A stretch of DNA of 27,114 bases from JBAWXE01 sp037144255 (GCA_037144255.1 JBAWXE010000030.1:1-27114), one strand, 5' to 3'; positions 14,293 through 22,547 are shown, counted from the stretch's first letter. The notes: generated from the sequence alone by a model not told the origin. A program made the numbers and translations.

Positions 14293-15195
14293 CTATTTTT
14301 TAGCCTCCCACCATCTATTTTTCAATTTCCATTTACCTTTCCCATTTGAAACAAACTCAGAGCCATCAGCAAAGGTTTGCCATCCATTCTTTTTATATTT
14401 TCCGCTAACCATCATTTCTCCATCTCCGCAGTCAAAATCAAAAGTGAACGGAAGTCTATAGTCTCCCCAAATGCACTTTTTTACGATACCCGTCTTATAC
14501 TCAGACCACGTTCCGACGAAAGTTCTATTCCAATAACCATCAGCTCCACTCATTGATTCATCAACGTAGGCAGACTTCCCTGTACTGTCTTTAAAAAATG
14601 AACATTCAGTTATACCATGAAATATTCCAGAATGATTTTGAGAAGAATCTTCATAAAACATGTACTCTGCAAAAAGGTCACCACATTTTTTATATTCAGA
14701 ATTGTCACACGAATCATTCGGAAAAATTTTCAATAGCTTAATTGTCCCTTTGAACGTACAAATTTTATTGTCCACTTTAGATTTGCCAATAACTAAATAT
14801 GTTCCAAAGGATTTGCCAACAATGACCTTATCAATATGAATGTGTATTCGTCGATAATTCTGTCCCAACACACCATTTTGCTCAAAATTATTGGTAGTCC
14901 ATATTTTACTAAAATTGCAGTTGACGTTTTTTCGAATATTGCGATCAGCATTAAGATACCTATTTGTCTGTAAATCGAAATATTCCTTACTAAAGTCTAC
15001 TTGTTCAGGATTGAAATTTTCACAAAGATGGCCATTATAATATGGATCGAAATGAGCAGGATCTTGAGGCTTTAGTGTGCAACCTGTCCAGTCACAATAA
15101 TTTTTCTTTTCAGACTTTACACCCTTCTCCTGTCCAAAATTTTGAGTTGGAAGATAAAGTAGACACATTACCAATATAAATCGAAGTGGGGTCAC
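14293..15195 (-). CDS. Secreted protein of unknown function, Cys-rich
   Basis: A 300-aa protein I do not recognise. It has a likely Sec signal peptide (M-T-P-L-R-F-I-L-V-M-C-L-L-Y-L-P, cleavage after N-F-G) and then a mature part with many aromatic residues and about ten Cys, including N-Y-C-D-W-T-G-C near the start, which could form disulfides in the periplasm or outside. The C-terminal half has strand-like repeats such as W-N-R-T-F-V-G-T-W and F-D-C-G-D-G-E-M-M-V-S-G-K-Y-K. No TM helix beyond the signal and no sorting domain are seen. The start codon is GTG (15193-15195); an ATG nine codons later would cut the signal peptide. It appears monocistronic. Confidence 0.7.
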   Translation of the reverse strand: MTPLRFILVMCLLYLPTQNFGQEKGVKSEKKNYCDWTGCTLKPQDPAHFDPYYNGHLCENFNPEQVDFSKEYFDLQTNRYLNADRNIRKNVNCNFSKIWTTNNFEQNGVLGQNYRRIHIHIDKVIVGKSFGTYLVIGKSKVDNKICTFKGTIKLLKIFPNDSCDNSEYKKCGDLFAEYMFYEDSSQNHSGIFHGITECSFFKDSTGKSAYVDESMSGADGYWNRTFVGTWSEYKTGIVKKCIWGDYRLPFTFDFDCGDGEMMVSGKYKKNGWQTFADGSEFVSNGKGKWKLKNRWWEAKK

Positions 15196-15246
15196 TAGTA
15201 GGCTTGTATCATTTTATTGAAAATAAAGTTATAACCTTTAATCACA

Positions 15247-15276
15247 ATAAAAAAGCCCAACATCAGTGTTGAGCTT
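15247..15276 (-). terminator. Intrinsic terminator, 24-nt repeat copy B
   Basis: On the minus strand AAGCTCAACA pairs with TGTTGGGCTT (10 bp with one U-G wobble) around a 4-nt loop (CTGA), then runs into six T. It lies 75 nt past the stop of the Rossmann-fold gene at 15351. Confidence 0.75.
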
Positions 15277-15350
15277 ACATGTCGGGAAGACAGGATAAAT
15301 TTCTTGCCAACCCATTCTTTATTGTCATAGCATCATATCGAAACAGCTCG

Positions 15351-16109
15351 TTACATATGGAATAACCTAGGGTCTGGGTATCTGAATTGATAATTAAGCT
15401 CTGAAACCAATTTCTGGCAAGATATGATCCTGCCTAAGCTTGAAATATTACCAGGGTAACTTTCATTCTTTTGAGCACCGATGACTTCTGCTTTTGAAGG
15501 ATGCATTGGGGCAACGACATTGTACAGTCGTGAAGTAGCATGTAATTCTATCATCTTTTTTACTACCCCACACACATCCACATAATGAACGTGGTTAACA
15601 GGGAGTTCAAGGTTGGATACCCGGTAGTTACTCAATAGTCTGTTTCCTCCCATTAGTCCCGCTAACCGAAGGATATTGACTTGTGGATACGCGCTCCTTA
15701 CTAATCGCTCAGCACCCACCTCTTCCAGTGGCAAGTCATCTTCGGTAAATTCCCTCGATACATCAGGATATACACTCGTAGAACTCATAAAGAACATCTG
15801 CCCTTTAAAGTCGCCTAGAAAGGAGGACAAATTGGCAATAATAGCTGACTGAGAAATGAACGAGGCATTTTTATTGGGGAATGGCACAGTAATAATTACC
15901 ACATCTAGATCCTGTGCCTCTCTCCATAATAGTGGAGCAGGCATATTAAAATCATCAGAAAAGCTGACAACAGTTGGATTAAATCCTTTAGCATCCAGCA
16001 GCTCGATTTTTTTCTGTGAGGTAGTAGTGACGCGAATGGAGTATTCATCGCAAATGGATGCTGCGATTCGCTCTCCGAGCCAGCCACAACCTACTATTCC
16101 TATTGTCAT
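15351..16109 (-). CDS. NAD(P)-binding Rossmann/SDR-type protein (YeeZ-like)
   Basis: About 252 aa. The N-terminus has the dinucleotide fold fingerprint G-I-V-G-C-G-W-L-G (about 4-12), followed by V-T-T-T-S-Q-K-K, a D-L-D-V-V-I-I-T-V-P strand, M-S-S-T-S-V-Y-P (Ser/Thr-S-V-Y motif of extended SDR proteins), and I-L-R-L-A-G-L-M-G-G-N-R. The G-C-G-W-L-G start with a V-Y-P motif matches YeeZ-type SDR relatives of sugar-nucleotide epimerases; the usual Y-x-x-x-K pair is not obvious, so catalytic activity is unsure. The start is uncertain: ATG at 16109, ATG at 16118 or TTG at 16121. It stands alone between two terminators. Confidence 0.78.
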   Translation of the reverse strand: MTIGIVGCGWLGERIAASICDEYSIRVTTTSQKKIELLDAKGFNPTVVSFSDDFNMPAPLLWREAQDLDVVIITVPFPNKNASFISQSAIIANLSSFLGDFKGQMFFMSSTSVYPDVSREFTEDDLPLEEVGAERLVRSAYPQVNILRLAGLMGGNRLLSNYRVSNLELPVNHVHYVDVCGVVKKMIELHATSRLYNVVAPMHPSKAEVIGAQKNESYPGNISSLGRIISCQKLVSELNYQFRYPDPRLFHM

Positions 16110-16223
16110 AACGATCATCAATTAAGGATAGTAAATATAATGTTTCAACGAAATTTTACTCTTGGATCCCCCACTTCAAAACATCGTTTTGCTAAAGTCT
16201 TTTCAGTTGCCGCACGCCATTCA

Positions 16224-16253
16224 AAATAAAAGCCCAACATCTCTGTTGAGCTT
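16224..16253 (-). terminator. Intrinsic terminator, 24-nt repeat copy C
   Basis: On the minus strand AAGCTCAACA pairs with TGTTGGGCTT (one U-G wobble) around the loop GAGA, followed by TTTTATTTT. It lies 27 nt after the folE stop. It differs from copy B at two loop bases and from copy A at two bases. Confidence 0.75.
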
Positions 16254-16280
16254 CCGTATTCTATAAATTAGATTCTAGCC

Positions 16281-16877
16281 CTAATGCAAATCTGATGATA
16301 TCAGTCTCATAAATTCAGAGCGTGTTTCATTAGCCTGAAACTGTCCGCTGAATGCAGATGTAGTGGTCACACTATTTTGTTTCTGCACACCACGCATCAT
16401 CATACATAAATGTTTGGCCTCTATCACTACCGCCACGCCCAGTGGGTCCAGCGTTTCTTGTATGGCATCCAGTATCTGGTGTGTCAATCGCTCCTGCACT
16501 TGTAGTCTTTGCGAGAAACAATCTACCACACGGGCTATCTTGCTCAGCCCTGTTATCCAGCCATTAGGTATATAGGCTACGTGTGCCTTACCAAAGAAAG
16601 GCAGCATATGGTGTTCGCACATAGAGTACAGTTCTATGTCTTTTACTATTACCATCTCACTATATGCCTCGTGAAACTTGGCAGAGTTCAATATATCCCT
16701 TGCATTGGTACTATAGCCGCGGGTTATCACCTGCATGGCCTTAGCTATACGCTCAGGTGTTTTCTGTAGTCCTTCGCGATCAGGGTCTTCGCCCAGTAGT
16801 GCTATAGAGCTGCGGTAATGGTCCATCAGCTTTTTCGTTACTTCCTCGTCGTAGTGTTCCTTCTTACTATAAGCCAC
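16281..16877 (-). CDS. folE: GTP cyclohydrolase I
   Basis: The 198-aa enzyme converts GTP to 7,8-dihydroneopterin triphosphate, the first step to folate and other pterins. The zinc ligands are present: Cys87 in Y-S-M-C-E-H-H-M-L-P-F, His90, and Cys158 in K-H-L-C-M-M-M-R-G-V-Q-K. The conserved stretches T-P-E-R-I-A-K-A, F-G-K-A-H-V-A-Y-I-P, G-L-S-K-I-A-R-V-V and R-L-Q-V-Q-E-R-L-T are all complete and the length is normal, so it should be an active zinc-dependent FolE1. It lies 48 nt downstream of the PTPS-type gene and probably shares its transcript. A terminator follows. Confidence 0.95.
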   Translation of the reverse strand: MAYSKKEHYDEEVTKKLMDHYRSSIALLGEDPDREGLQKTPERIAKAMQVITRGYSTNARDILNSAKFHEAYSEMVIVKDIELYSMCEHHMLPFFGKAHVAYIPNGWITGLSKIARVVDCFSQRLQVQERLTHQILDAIQETLDPLGVAVVIEAKHLCMMMRGVQKQNSVTTTSAFSGQFQANETRSEFMRLISSDLH

Positions 16878-16925
16878 TGTACATGTTTTATGTTGAAAAA
16901 TACAATTAAAGATAGTGCCTCTTGC

Positions 16926-17336
16926 CTATCCGTAATACTCTACATATATCTTCTGTGTCTCTACCAGTTTTACTCTGTGTAGTTGTGCTCCTTGTTTTGC
17001 TATGTGTGGCACTAGCTCATGCCATATGCTCATGGCCACATTCTCTGCACTGGTAAATTTACCTGCCATGAAATCCACATCCATATTCAGGTTCTTATGG
17101 TCTACCTTTTCTATGATGATGTCCTTTATCAGATCGCCCAGGGTCTTGGCATTGAATACAAAACCTGTATCGGGGTTAGGCTCACCTTTCACGGTCACAT
17201 GCAGCTCATAGTTATGTCCATGCCAATTCACATTGGCACATTTGCCAAAGACCTCATGGTTATGTTCATCTGTCCAATCTTTGTTGAACAGTCGATGTGC
17301 TGCATTAAAATGTTCTACACGGGTTAAATAAACCAT
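16926..17336 (-). CDS. 6-pyruvoyl-tetrahydropterin synthase / QueD family
   Basis: A 136-aa member of the PTPS/QueD family, which uses a zinc site to act on 7,8-dihydroneopterin triphosphate, the FolE product. Zinc ligands: His14 (A-A-H-R), His39 and His41 (W-H-G-H-N-Y). Catalytic residues: Cys33 (G-K-C-A-N-V-N-W-H-G-H), the Asp-His pair 79-80, and Glu126 (V-E-T-Q). The Cys is five residues from the H-G-H, as in true PTPS; the classical QueD of E. coli has three. This favours a pterin role, but QueD activity cannot be excluded. It is the first gene of the pair with folE and is divergent from mqnB. Confidence 0.88.
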   Translation of the reverse strand: MVYLTRVEHFNAAHRLFNKDWTDEHNHEVFGKCANVNWHGHNYELHVTVKGEPNPDTGFVFNAKTLGDLIKDIIIEKVDHKNLNMDVDFMAGKFTSAENVAMSIWHELVPHIAKQGAQLHRVKLVETQKIYVEYYG

Positions 17337-17353
17337 TTCAATAATTTGAGATG

Positions 17354-17384
17354 TAAATTTAGGCTTACAATATGGTTTGGCAAA
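17354..17384 (-). promoter_or_regulatory. Candidate promoter of the PTPS-folE pair
   Basis: Minus-strand TTTG (17381-17384), a 19-bp spacer and TAAATTTA (17354-17361) match the consensus except for the final base. It lies 18 nt upstream of the ATG at 17336, in the 66-nt region shared with mqnB. No matching promoter for mqnB was found in it. Confidence 0.42.
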
Positions 17385-17402
17385 AATGTGTTTAATTGCA
17401 GT

Positions 17403-18077
17403 ATGAAGTTGCTGCTCATATCCGCTACAGAAATGGAAATCAGCCCTTTGTTACAACATTTGCAACAAAGCTGGCAAAGCCCATCAGCCCATATATTTAA
17501 AAATCACGCTCATGAGGTTCATGTTTGCCATACAGGTGTAGGGCTGGTAGCTGCTACTTATGCTGTTACCAAAGCTTTGCTGGCCGGCACTTACGATCTG
17601 GTATTGCAGGCCGGTGTAGCAGGGAGTTTCGATAGTGCTTTGCCTTTGGGTAGTCTGGTATTCATTACCAGCGAGCAGTATGGCGATTTAGGTGCTGAAG
17701 ACCATGATGAGCATCTGGATATATTCGATATAGGGCTTTTGCAAAAGGATGTGTACCCTTTCACCGGCACAAGCCTTGTTACACCTTTATTGCCTGTACA
17801 TAGCCGTATTACTTTACCACAAGCTACTGGCCTCACGGTCAATACGGTAAGTGGCAATGCCCATACCATTAGCAGACTCATAGCTACTTACCATTGCCAG
17901 GTAGAAAGCCTGGAAGGCGCTGCCTTTCATTATGCCTGCTTACAGGAGCAGGCGCCATTTGCACAGATACGCGCTATATCCAACTATGTAGAGCCACGCG
18001 ATAAGAGTAAATGGAAGATGAAAGAAGCTGTTATAGCTTTGAATAACTGGCTTATAGATTTTATAGAGACTGCATAA
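17403..18077 (+). CDS. mqnB: Futalosine hydrolase
   Basis: About 224 aa from the ATG at 17403; an in-frame start at 17346 would add a non-conserved 19-residue extension. It belongs to the nucleoside phosphorylase/MTAN-like fold and hydrolyses futalosine to dehypoxanthine futalosine and hypoxanthine in the futalosine route to menaquinone. Visible motifs: K-L-L-L-I-S-A-T-E-M-E-I at the start, H-T-G-V-G-L-V-A-A, V-L-Q-A-G-V-A-G-S-F-D, and V-E-S-L-E-G-A-A-F-H-Y-A-C with the substrate-binding E-S-x-E-G-A-A. It is followed after 25 nt by mqnD, which supports the assignment. The released hypoxanthine could be salvaged by Hpt, encoded just downstream on the other strand. Confidence 0.88.
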   Translation: MKLLLISATEMEISPLLQHLQQSWQSPSAHIFKNHAHEVHVCHTGVGLVAATYAVTKALLAGTYDLVLQAGVAGSFDSALPLGSLVFITSEQYGDLGAEDHDEHLDIFDIGLLQKDVYPFTGTSLVTPLLPVHSRITLPQATGLTVNTVSGNAHTISRLIATYHCQVESLEGAAFHYACLQEQAPFAQIRAISNYVEPRDKSKWKMKEAVIALNNWLIDFIETA

Positions 18078-18102
18078 CATAGGTTCTGCTTAATTTTGCC
18101 AC

Positions 18103-18936
18103 ATGACGTTTACTATCGGTTTTAGTCCTTGCCCCAACGATACTTTTATTTTTGATGCCATGGTGAATGGTAAGATAGATACTAAAGGTCTATCCTTCAA
18201 TTATGTACTGGATGATGTAGAAACCCTGAACCGCTGGGCAGAGCAAGGCAAACTGGATATTACCAAACTGAGTTATAATGCTTTTCTTCATACCATGCAA
18301 CACTATGCACTACTACATAGTGGTAGTGCATTGGGCAAGGGTGTAGGTCCATTGCTGATAGCTAAGCAGCCTTTGGATATGGCTAAGGTTGCCGACTATA
18401 AAATAGCTATACCCGGCTTACAAACCACTGCCAATCTATTATTATCACTAGCATACCCCCAGGCAAAAAACAAAACAGAAGTACTCTTCAGTAATATAGA
18501 GGCATCGGTATTAGATGGCACTTACGATGCCGGGCTTATCATACACGAAAGCCGTTTCACGTACGCACAACGTGGTCTTAGCAAACTCATAGACCTGGGC
18601 GACTGGTGGGAAAGCGCTGTACAAGCAGCTATACCGCTAGGTGGCATAGTGGTAAAAAGAAGTATTGATAAAACAACTGCTGCCGCAATAGACAGTATTA
18701 TTAAAGAAAGTGTACTCTACTCCTGGAAACATTACCCTACTCTTGCACCCTTTGTTACAGAGCATGCACAAGAAATGGAAGAAGCCGTAATGCGCAAGCA
18801 TATAGAACTGTATGTAAATGAATACACCACAGATCTGGGTACAGAAGGCGAAAAAGCAGTAATGACCTTGTATAACGAAGCTAAACGCACAGGCTATATC
18901 AAAGGTGAAGATCTGCCTGAGTCTATCTTTTATTGA
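18103..18936 (+). CDS. mqnD: 1,4-dihydroxy-6-naphthoate synthase
   Basis: The 277-aa protein has the periplasmic-binding-protein-like fold of MqnA/MqnD, which convert cyclic dehypoxanthine futalosine to 1,4-dihydroxy-6-naphthoate in menaquinone synthesis. The N-terminal S-P-C-P-N-D-T-F (8-15) is diagnostic of MqnD. Also present are D-I-T-K-L-S-Y-N-A-F, G-P-L-L-I-A, D-A-G-L-I-I-H-E-S-R-F-T-Y and W-W-E, with a conserved His (H153 region) thought to act as base in the family. No signal peptide, so cytoplasmic. It forms a two-gene unit with mqnB. mqnC, mqnE and mqnA are not in the window. It converges with hpt, with two bases between the stops. Confidence 0.93.
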   Translation: MTFTIGFSPCPNDTFIFDAMVNGKIDTKGLSFNYVLDDVETLNRWAEQGKLDITKLSYNAFLHTMQHYALLHSGSALGKGVGPLLIAKQPLDMAKVADYKIAIPGLQTTANLLLSLAYPQAKNKTEVLFSNIEASVLDGTYDAGLIIHESRFTYAQRGLSKLIDLGDWWESAVQAAIPLGGIVVKRSIDKTTAAAIDSIIKESVLYSWKHYPTLAPFVTEHAQEMEEAVMRKHIELYVNEYTTDLGTEGEKAVMTLYNEAKRTGYIKGEDLPESIFY

Positions 18937-18938
18937 TA

Positions 18939-19475
18939 TTACTCTACTAATATGTATAGGTCTGGTAGGTTACGTCCCAGTCCATCATAGTCCAGTCCAT
19001 ATCCCACTACAAACTTATCAGGTATCTCATAACACAGATAATCTGCCTTTACATAATGTTGCAGCGCATCAGGTTTGGTAAGAAATGATGCAATCTTCAG
19101 CGAAGCCGGTTGGCGATGCAATATCTCAGGCAAGAAAGTACTCAGTGTTTTACCTGTATCAATAATGTCCTCTACTATTATCACGTGCCGCTCATGTATA
19201 TCGGTATCCAGCCCAATAGATGTTACCACACTACCTGTAGACGATGTGCCTTTATAAGAAGCCAGTTTAATAAAAGAGATCTCTGCATCTATAGTGATAG
19301 CACGAAACAGATCAGCTGCAAAAATGAATGACCCATTCAGTATACAAATGAATAGTGGCTTCATATCTCCATAATCATGAGATATCTGCTTGGCTATCAC
19401 TTCTATACGTTCATGTATCCCTTCCTTATCTATGTAAGAACGAAATTTCTTGTCATGTAGTTGTATCTGTCCCAT
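18939..19475 (-). CDS. hpt: Hypoxanthine phosphoribosyltransferase
   Basis: The 178-aa purine salvage enzyme makes IMP or GMP from hypoxanthine or guanine and PRPP. The PRPP-binding motif is V-I-I-V-E-D-I-I-D-T-G-K-T-L (about 97-110); the flexible-loop strand L-A-S-Y-K-G-T-S-S-T-G and the purine-contact region K-F-V-V-G-Y-G-L-D-Y-D (about 153-163) are also complete. The length is normal. It is the last gene of the cluster running from the symporter at 24014, 9 nt after the glucosaminidase gene. It meets mqnD tail to tail without a recognisable terminator. Confidence 0.93.
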   Translation of the reverse strand: MGQIQLHDKKFRSYIDKEGIHERIEVIAKQISHDYGDMKPLFICILNGSFIFAADLFRAITIDAEISFIKLASYKGTSSTGSVVTSIGLDTDIHERHVIIVEDIIDTGKTLSTFLPEILHRQPASLKIASFLTKPDALQHYVKADYLCYEIPDKFVVGYGLDYDGLGRNLPDLYILVE

Positions 19476-19484
19476 ATATGGTGT

Positions 19485-21182
19485 TTAAGGTGTTACTTGT
19501 AAACATTGTCCTATTTTTATTTCACTAAAATCAAGGCTATTCCATTCCATCAGTTGTTTCACACTAATGCTGTTCTCTTTCGCTATGCTATAGGCTGTAT
19601 CGCCTTTCTTCACTGTATGGTATCTGGTAGCGCTATTGAGTTTTTTAAATGGCTCATTAGTTGTTACTACTTTGGTTGATGCTACAGGTGCTTGTTTACC
19701 TTCTATACTAGCTACATCGGTAGCTCTTTTGTCTTTATCCTTAGCATACACCAGCTTGTCCATTTTGGCCTTCAGCTCGTCCATCTCATTTACAGGCTCA
19801 GTAGCAACAGTACTAGCCGCTATAGTATGTATTGTAGGCGTTTCCTTTTTACTGGCCACCTTTGTTTCAATTACGGCAGGCACTATTGCTGCTCTCTTCT
19901 GGCTATCTATAGCACTCTTAGATATATAGCCCGATTGTGGATTGCTAACAGGCATCAGTGTTGATGTGTTTACCGAGCTTCTTGCAGAGCGTATTAGAGA
20001 TGGTCTATTTACTGCATAGTCTTGCAAATGCAGCACTGTACCTGCTGCAGGTTCTCCATCTGCAGTAACCATATTATATTCTTTCAATGCTCGCATGGTC
20101 ACACATTCACTCTGTGCTACTTCTATGAAGGTTTCTCCTTCTTTTACCACATGTGAGTAATGTACTCCTTTAGGATACTTTTTATCCAAAAATATGATAA
20201 GGTTCTTTTCCAATGGTGCATCAGGCAGATCATTAATCTCTAGCAGTCGCGGGTAACGAATGTTATACTTCATAGCTATTGGCAACAATACATCACCCTC
20301 ATGTGCATGTACAGCTCTCAAACCATTATACATGAACATTCCAGTATCATTGGCCTTAGCTTTAGGCACCAATGGCTTCACACTATCCACGCGTACTACT
20401 GATGCTATTATAGGTTCTTGCTTAGGCGCATCACTCTTATGTACTGCATGTGCCATTGTATCAGCACTCTTTACTGATGCATCTGCTAGTTGTTTCCTTT
20501 TACCAAAGTATATGGTATCTGTATTTTCTATTACAGGTTCAGGAATACTCTTTATAGTAGCAGCTATTGTCTTTTTAGGTGCATCGTGTGTAGGTACCAC
20601 CTCAGGGTGTAGCATCTTCTCATAGGTAGGTCCACCTTTTATAGCCAGATAAGTATACGTCTGCAAATTGAAATCCTCAATCACTTTTATCAGCCTCTGT
20701 GCATAAGTTGGGCTGGTAGCATATCCACATCTTTTCAAACCTCTGGCCCATCCTGCATAATCAGTTTGTTGCAGCTGAAACAGCATCGCATATCTGGGTG
20801 ATGTTTTCAAATACTCCGAATGGTCTTTATAAGAATCCTCTGCCTGCTTATACTTTCTGAAACACTCATTCGGCGCATCATCTGTATGCAGTATCGTCTC
20901 GCCTGTCCATTCCTTCCTGCACTTGATACCAAAATGATTATTGGCATTCAGCATCAGCTCACTGGTTCCGGCGTCCGTTTCTAGTATGCCTTGCCCTAGT
21001 GTTATAGCAGCTGGCACTCCGTAACGCATTTGTTCCATCATTGCCAGATCCTTGAACTGCTCAATATATTTCACACACCTGTCAGAATATGGGTCTTGTG
21101 GCGCAGCCGTACATACAGGCACCACCAATATCATTAATATAAGTAGCCATGCACCTCTGGCTATGTTCATTATTTGCTTCAT
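19485..21182 (-). CDS. Glucosaminidase (GH73-type) with LysM domains
   Basis: The 565-aa exported protein likely cleaves peptidoglycan glycan chains. A signal peptide covers about residues 1-27. The catalytic domain (about 35-178) has A-I-T-L-G-Q-G-I-L-E-T-D-A-G, with Glu68 as the expected acid, then N-N-H-F-G-I-K-C and Y-A-T-S-P-T-Y-A-Q-R-L. A long Lys/Ala/Thr/Val-rich linker follows. Three LysM-like modules are seen: about 285-330, about 340-385 (H-V-V-K-E-G-E-T-F) and the C-terminal one (Y-H-T-V-K-K-G-D-T-A-Y-S-I-A, about 520-563), which bind peptidoglycan. The two internal modules are the less typical. It lies between the O-methyltransferase gene and hpt, 3 and 9 nt apart. Confidence 0.9.
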   Translation of the reverse strand: MKQIMNIARGAWLLILMILVVPVCTAAPQDPYSDRCVKYIEQFKDLAMMEQMRYGVPAAITLGQGILETDAGTSELMLNANNHFGIKCRKEWTGETILHTDDAPNECFRKYKQAEDSYKDHSEYLKTSPRYAMLFQLQQTDYAGWARGLKRCGYATSPTYAQRLIKVIEDFNLQTYTYLAIKGGPTYEKMLHPEVVPTHDAPKKTIAATIKSIPEPVIENTDTIYFGKRKQLADASVKSADTMAHAVHKSDAPKQEPIIASVVRVDSVKPLVPKAKANDTGMFMYNGLRAVHAHEGDVLLPIAMKYNIRYPRLLEINDLPDAPLEKNLIIFLDKKYPKGVHYSHVVKEGETFIEVAQSECVTMRALKEYNMVTADGEPAAGTVLHLQDYAVNRPSLIRSARSSVNTSTLMPVSNPQSGYISKSAIDSQKRAAIVPAVIETKVASKKETPTIHTIAASTVATEPVNEMDELKAKMDKLVYAKDKDKRATDVASIEGKQAPVASTKVVTTNEPFKKLNSATRYHTVKKGDTAYSIAKENSISVKQLMEWNSLDFSEIKIGQCLQVTP

Positions 21183-21185
21183 TAC

Positions 21186-21842
21186 TTAGTTTACTGCTAT
21201 TTTCCTCATGATCATTATTCCATCACGCACCGGCAATAGTACATGCTCTATTCTATGGTCCTTTTGCACTTTTTGGTTAAAGGCATGCATGGCCTTGGCA
21301 TTCTTACTCTGTTCTTCATGTGGCAATACCACATCCCCATCAAACAACACATTATCCGCAAGTATAAATCCACCTACTGGCACTTTATCAAATACTAGAT
21401 CATAGTACAAATGATAATTCTGTTTATCAGCATCTATGAACACCATATCATAGCTCTCATTCAGTTCAGGTATTATCTGTGCAGCCTTTCCTATATATTG
21501 TTTGATCTTATGTTCCAGTCCTGCTTTGCAAAAATAACGAAAACACATTTCTTGCAATTCTTCATTTACATCTATCGTATCTAGCCTACCATCTTCTGTC
21601 AATCCCTGCGCCATACATATAGCAGAATAACCGGTATATGTGCCTATTTCTAGTATTCTCCTTGGTTGTATCATATGGCACAGCATCTGCAATACGCCTC
21701 CTTGCAAGTGTCCTGATAGCATCACTGGCATGTCCACTTTTACATGTGTCTCTCTGTTCAGCTCAGCCAGCTCAGGCTTTTCAGCTGTAGTGAATTGCTC
21801 ACAATACTGATCTAATGCCTTTGAAATAAGTAGCTTGGTCAT
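21186..21842 (-). CDS. O-methyltransferase (catechol-type, class I)
   Basis: The 218-aa SAM-dependent methyltransferase is of the Methyltransf_3 (COMT/CCoAOMT-like) family. Motif I is I-L-E-I-G-T-Y-T-G-Y-S-A (about 63-74), followed by T-I-D-V-N-E-E for the ribose. Metal-binding residues are expected in V-F-I-D-A-D-K-Q-N-Y (about 133-142) and in I-L-A-D-N-V-L (about 159-165), so it is probably divalent-cation dependent. The natural substrate is unknown. It is cytoplasmic. Its start overlaps the stop of the LOG gene by one base and it ends 3 nt before the glucosaminidase gene, showing tight coupling. Confidence 0.9.
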   Translation of the reverse strand: MTKLLISKALDQYCEQFTTAEKPELAELNRETHVKVDMPVMLSGHLQGGVLQMLCHMIQPRRILEIGTYTGYSAICMAQGLTEDGRLDTIDVNEELQEMCFRYFCKAGLEHKIKQYIGKAAQIIPELNESYDMVFIDADKQNYHLYYDLVFDKVPVGGFILADNVLFDGDVVLPHEEQSKNAKAMHAFNQKVQKDHRIEHVLLPVRDGIMIMRKIAVN

Positions 21843-22540
21843 TAGAAATTAGGTTGCAGTTTATTATGCGAATAGAAATCGTGTATATATGCTACCACCT
21901 CTTCTGCTGTATCAAATATTTTTATCATCTCCAGATCACCGGGTGTAATATTCCCTTCTCCTTCTTGCATAGTTTCACGCATCCAGTCAAAAAGTCCATT
22001 CCAATAACTACTACCCATGCATATCATAGGTGTCTGTATGAACTTCCTAGTTTGTATCAATGTAGCAACTTCAAAAAATTCATCCATTGTACCCCATCCT
22101 CCCGGCATCATTACAAAACCTTGAGAATACTTTGTGAACACTACTTTACGCACAAAGAAATAATCAAATTGCAAGTTCTTATCCTGATCTACATATGGGT
22201 TGGTATACTGTTCAAAAGGTAATTGTATGTTCAATCCTACAGAGCGTCCTTTGGCCATATGAGCACCCTTGTTAGCTGCTTCCATAATACCCGGCCCACC
22301 ACCTGTAATGATACCAAATCCTTCTTCTGCCAATCGCTTTGCAACATCTACAGCCAGTTCATAATACTTATGCCCGGGTTTGGTACGTGCCGATCCGAAT
22401 ATGGATATACAAGGCCCTATTTTGGCCAGGTCTTCAAATCCCTGTACAAACTCTGCCATGATCTTAAATATCTGCCAGCTGGAATGTGCTCTAGTCTCTG
22501 TCCAGTCACGTAGCTTGATATTATCCAATTGTTCCTTCAT
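21842..22540 (-). CDS. LOG-family / TIGR00730 Rossmann-fold protein
   Basis: A 232-aa protein of the LOG (Lonely Guy) family, which in known members removes ribose 5-phosphate from nucleoside monophosphates, for instance AMP or cytokinin nucleotides. It contains I-S-I-F-G-S-A-R, G-I-I-T-G-G-G-P-G-I-M-E-A-A-N (about 75-89) and the signature P-G-G-W-G-T-M-D-E (about 145-153), with the loop residues R-K-V-V-F before it. The family is split between active LOG and nucleotide-hydrolase-like members; the substrate is not known. It lies between the symporter (7 nt) and the O-methyltransferase (1-base overlap). Hpt in the same cluster could reuse released purine bases. Confidence 0.9.
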   Translation of the reverse strand: MKEQLDNIKLRDWTETRAHSSWQIFKIMAEFVQGFEDLAKIGPCISIFGSARTKPGHKYYELAVDVAKRLAEEGFGIITGGGPGIMEAANKGAHMAKGRSVGLNIQLPFEQYTNPYVDQDKNLQFDYFFVRKVVFTKYSQGFVMMPGGWGTMDEFFEVATLIQTRKFIQTPMICMGSSYWNGLFDWMRETMQEGEGNITPGDLEMIKIFDTAEEVVAYIHDFYSHNKLQPNF

Positions 22541-22547
22541 AGTAAAC

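Noticed and set aside
17346..17402. Upstream extension of MqnB from an earlier in-frame start
   Set aside because: The extra residues do not match the family and would cover the intergenic region holding the PTPS promoter.
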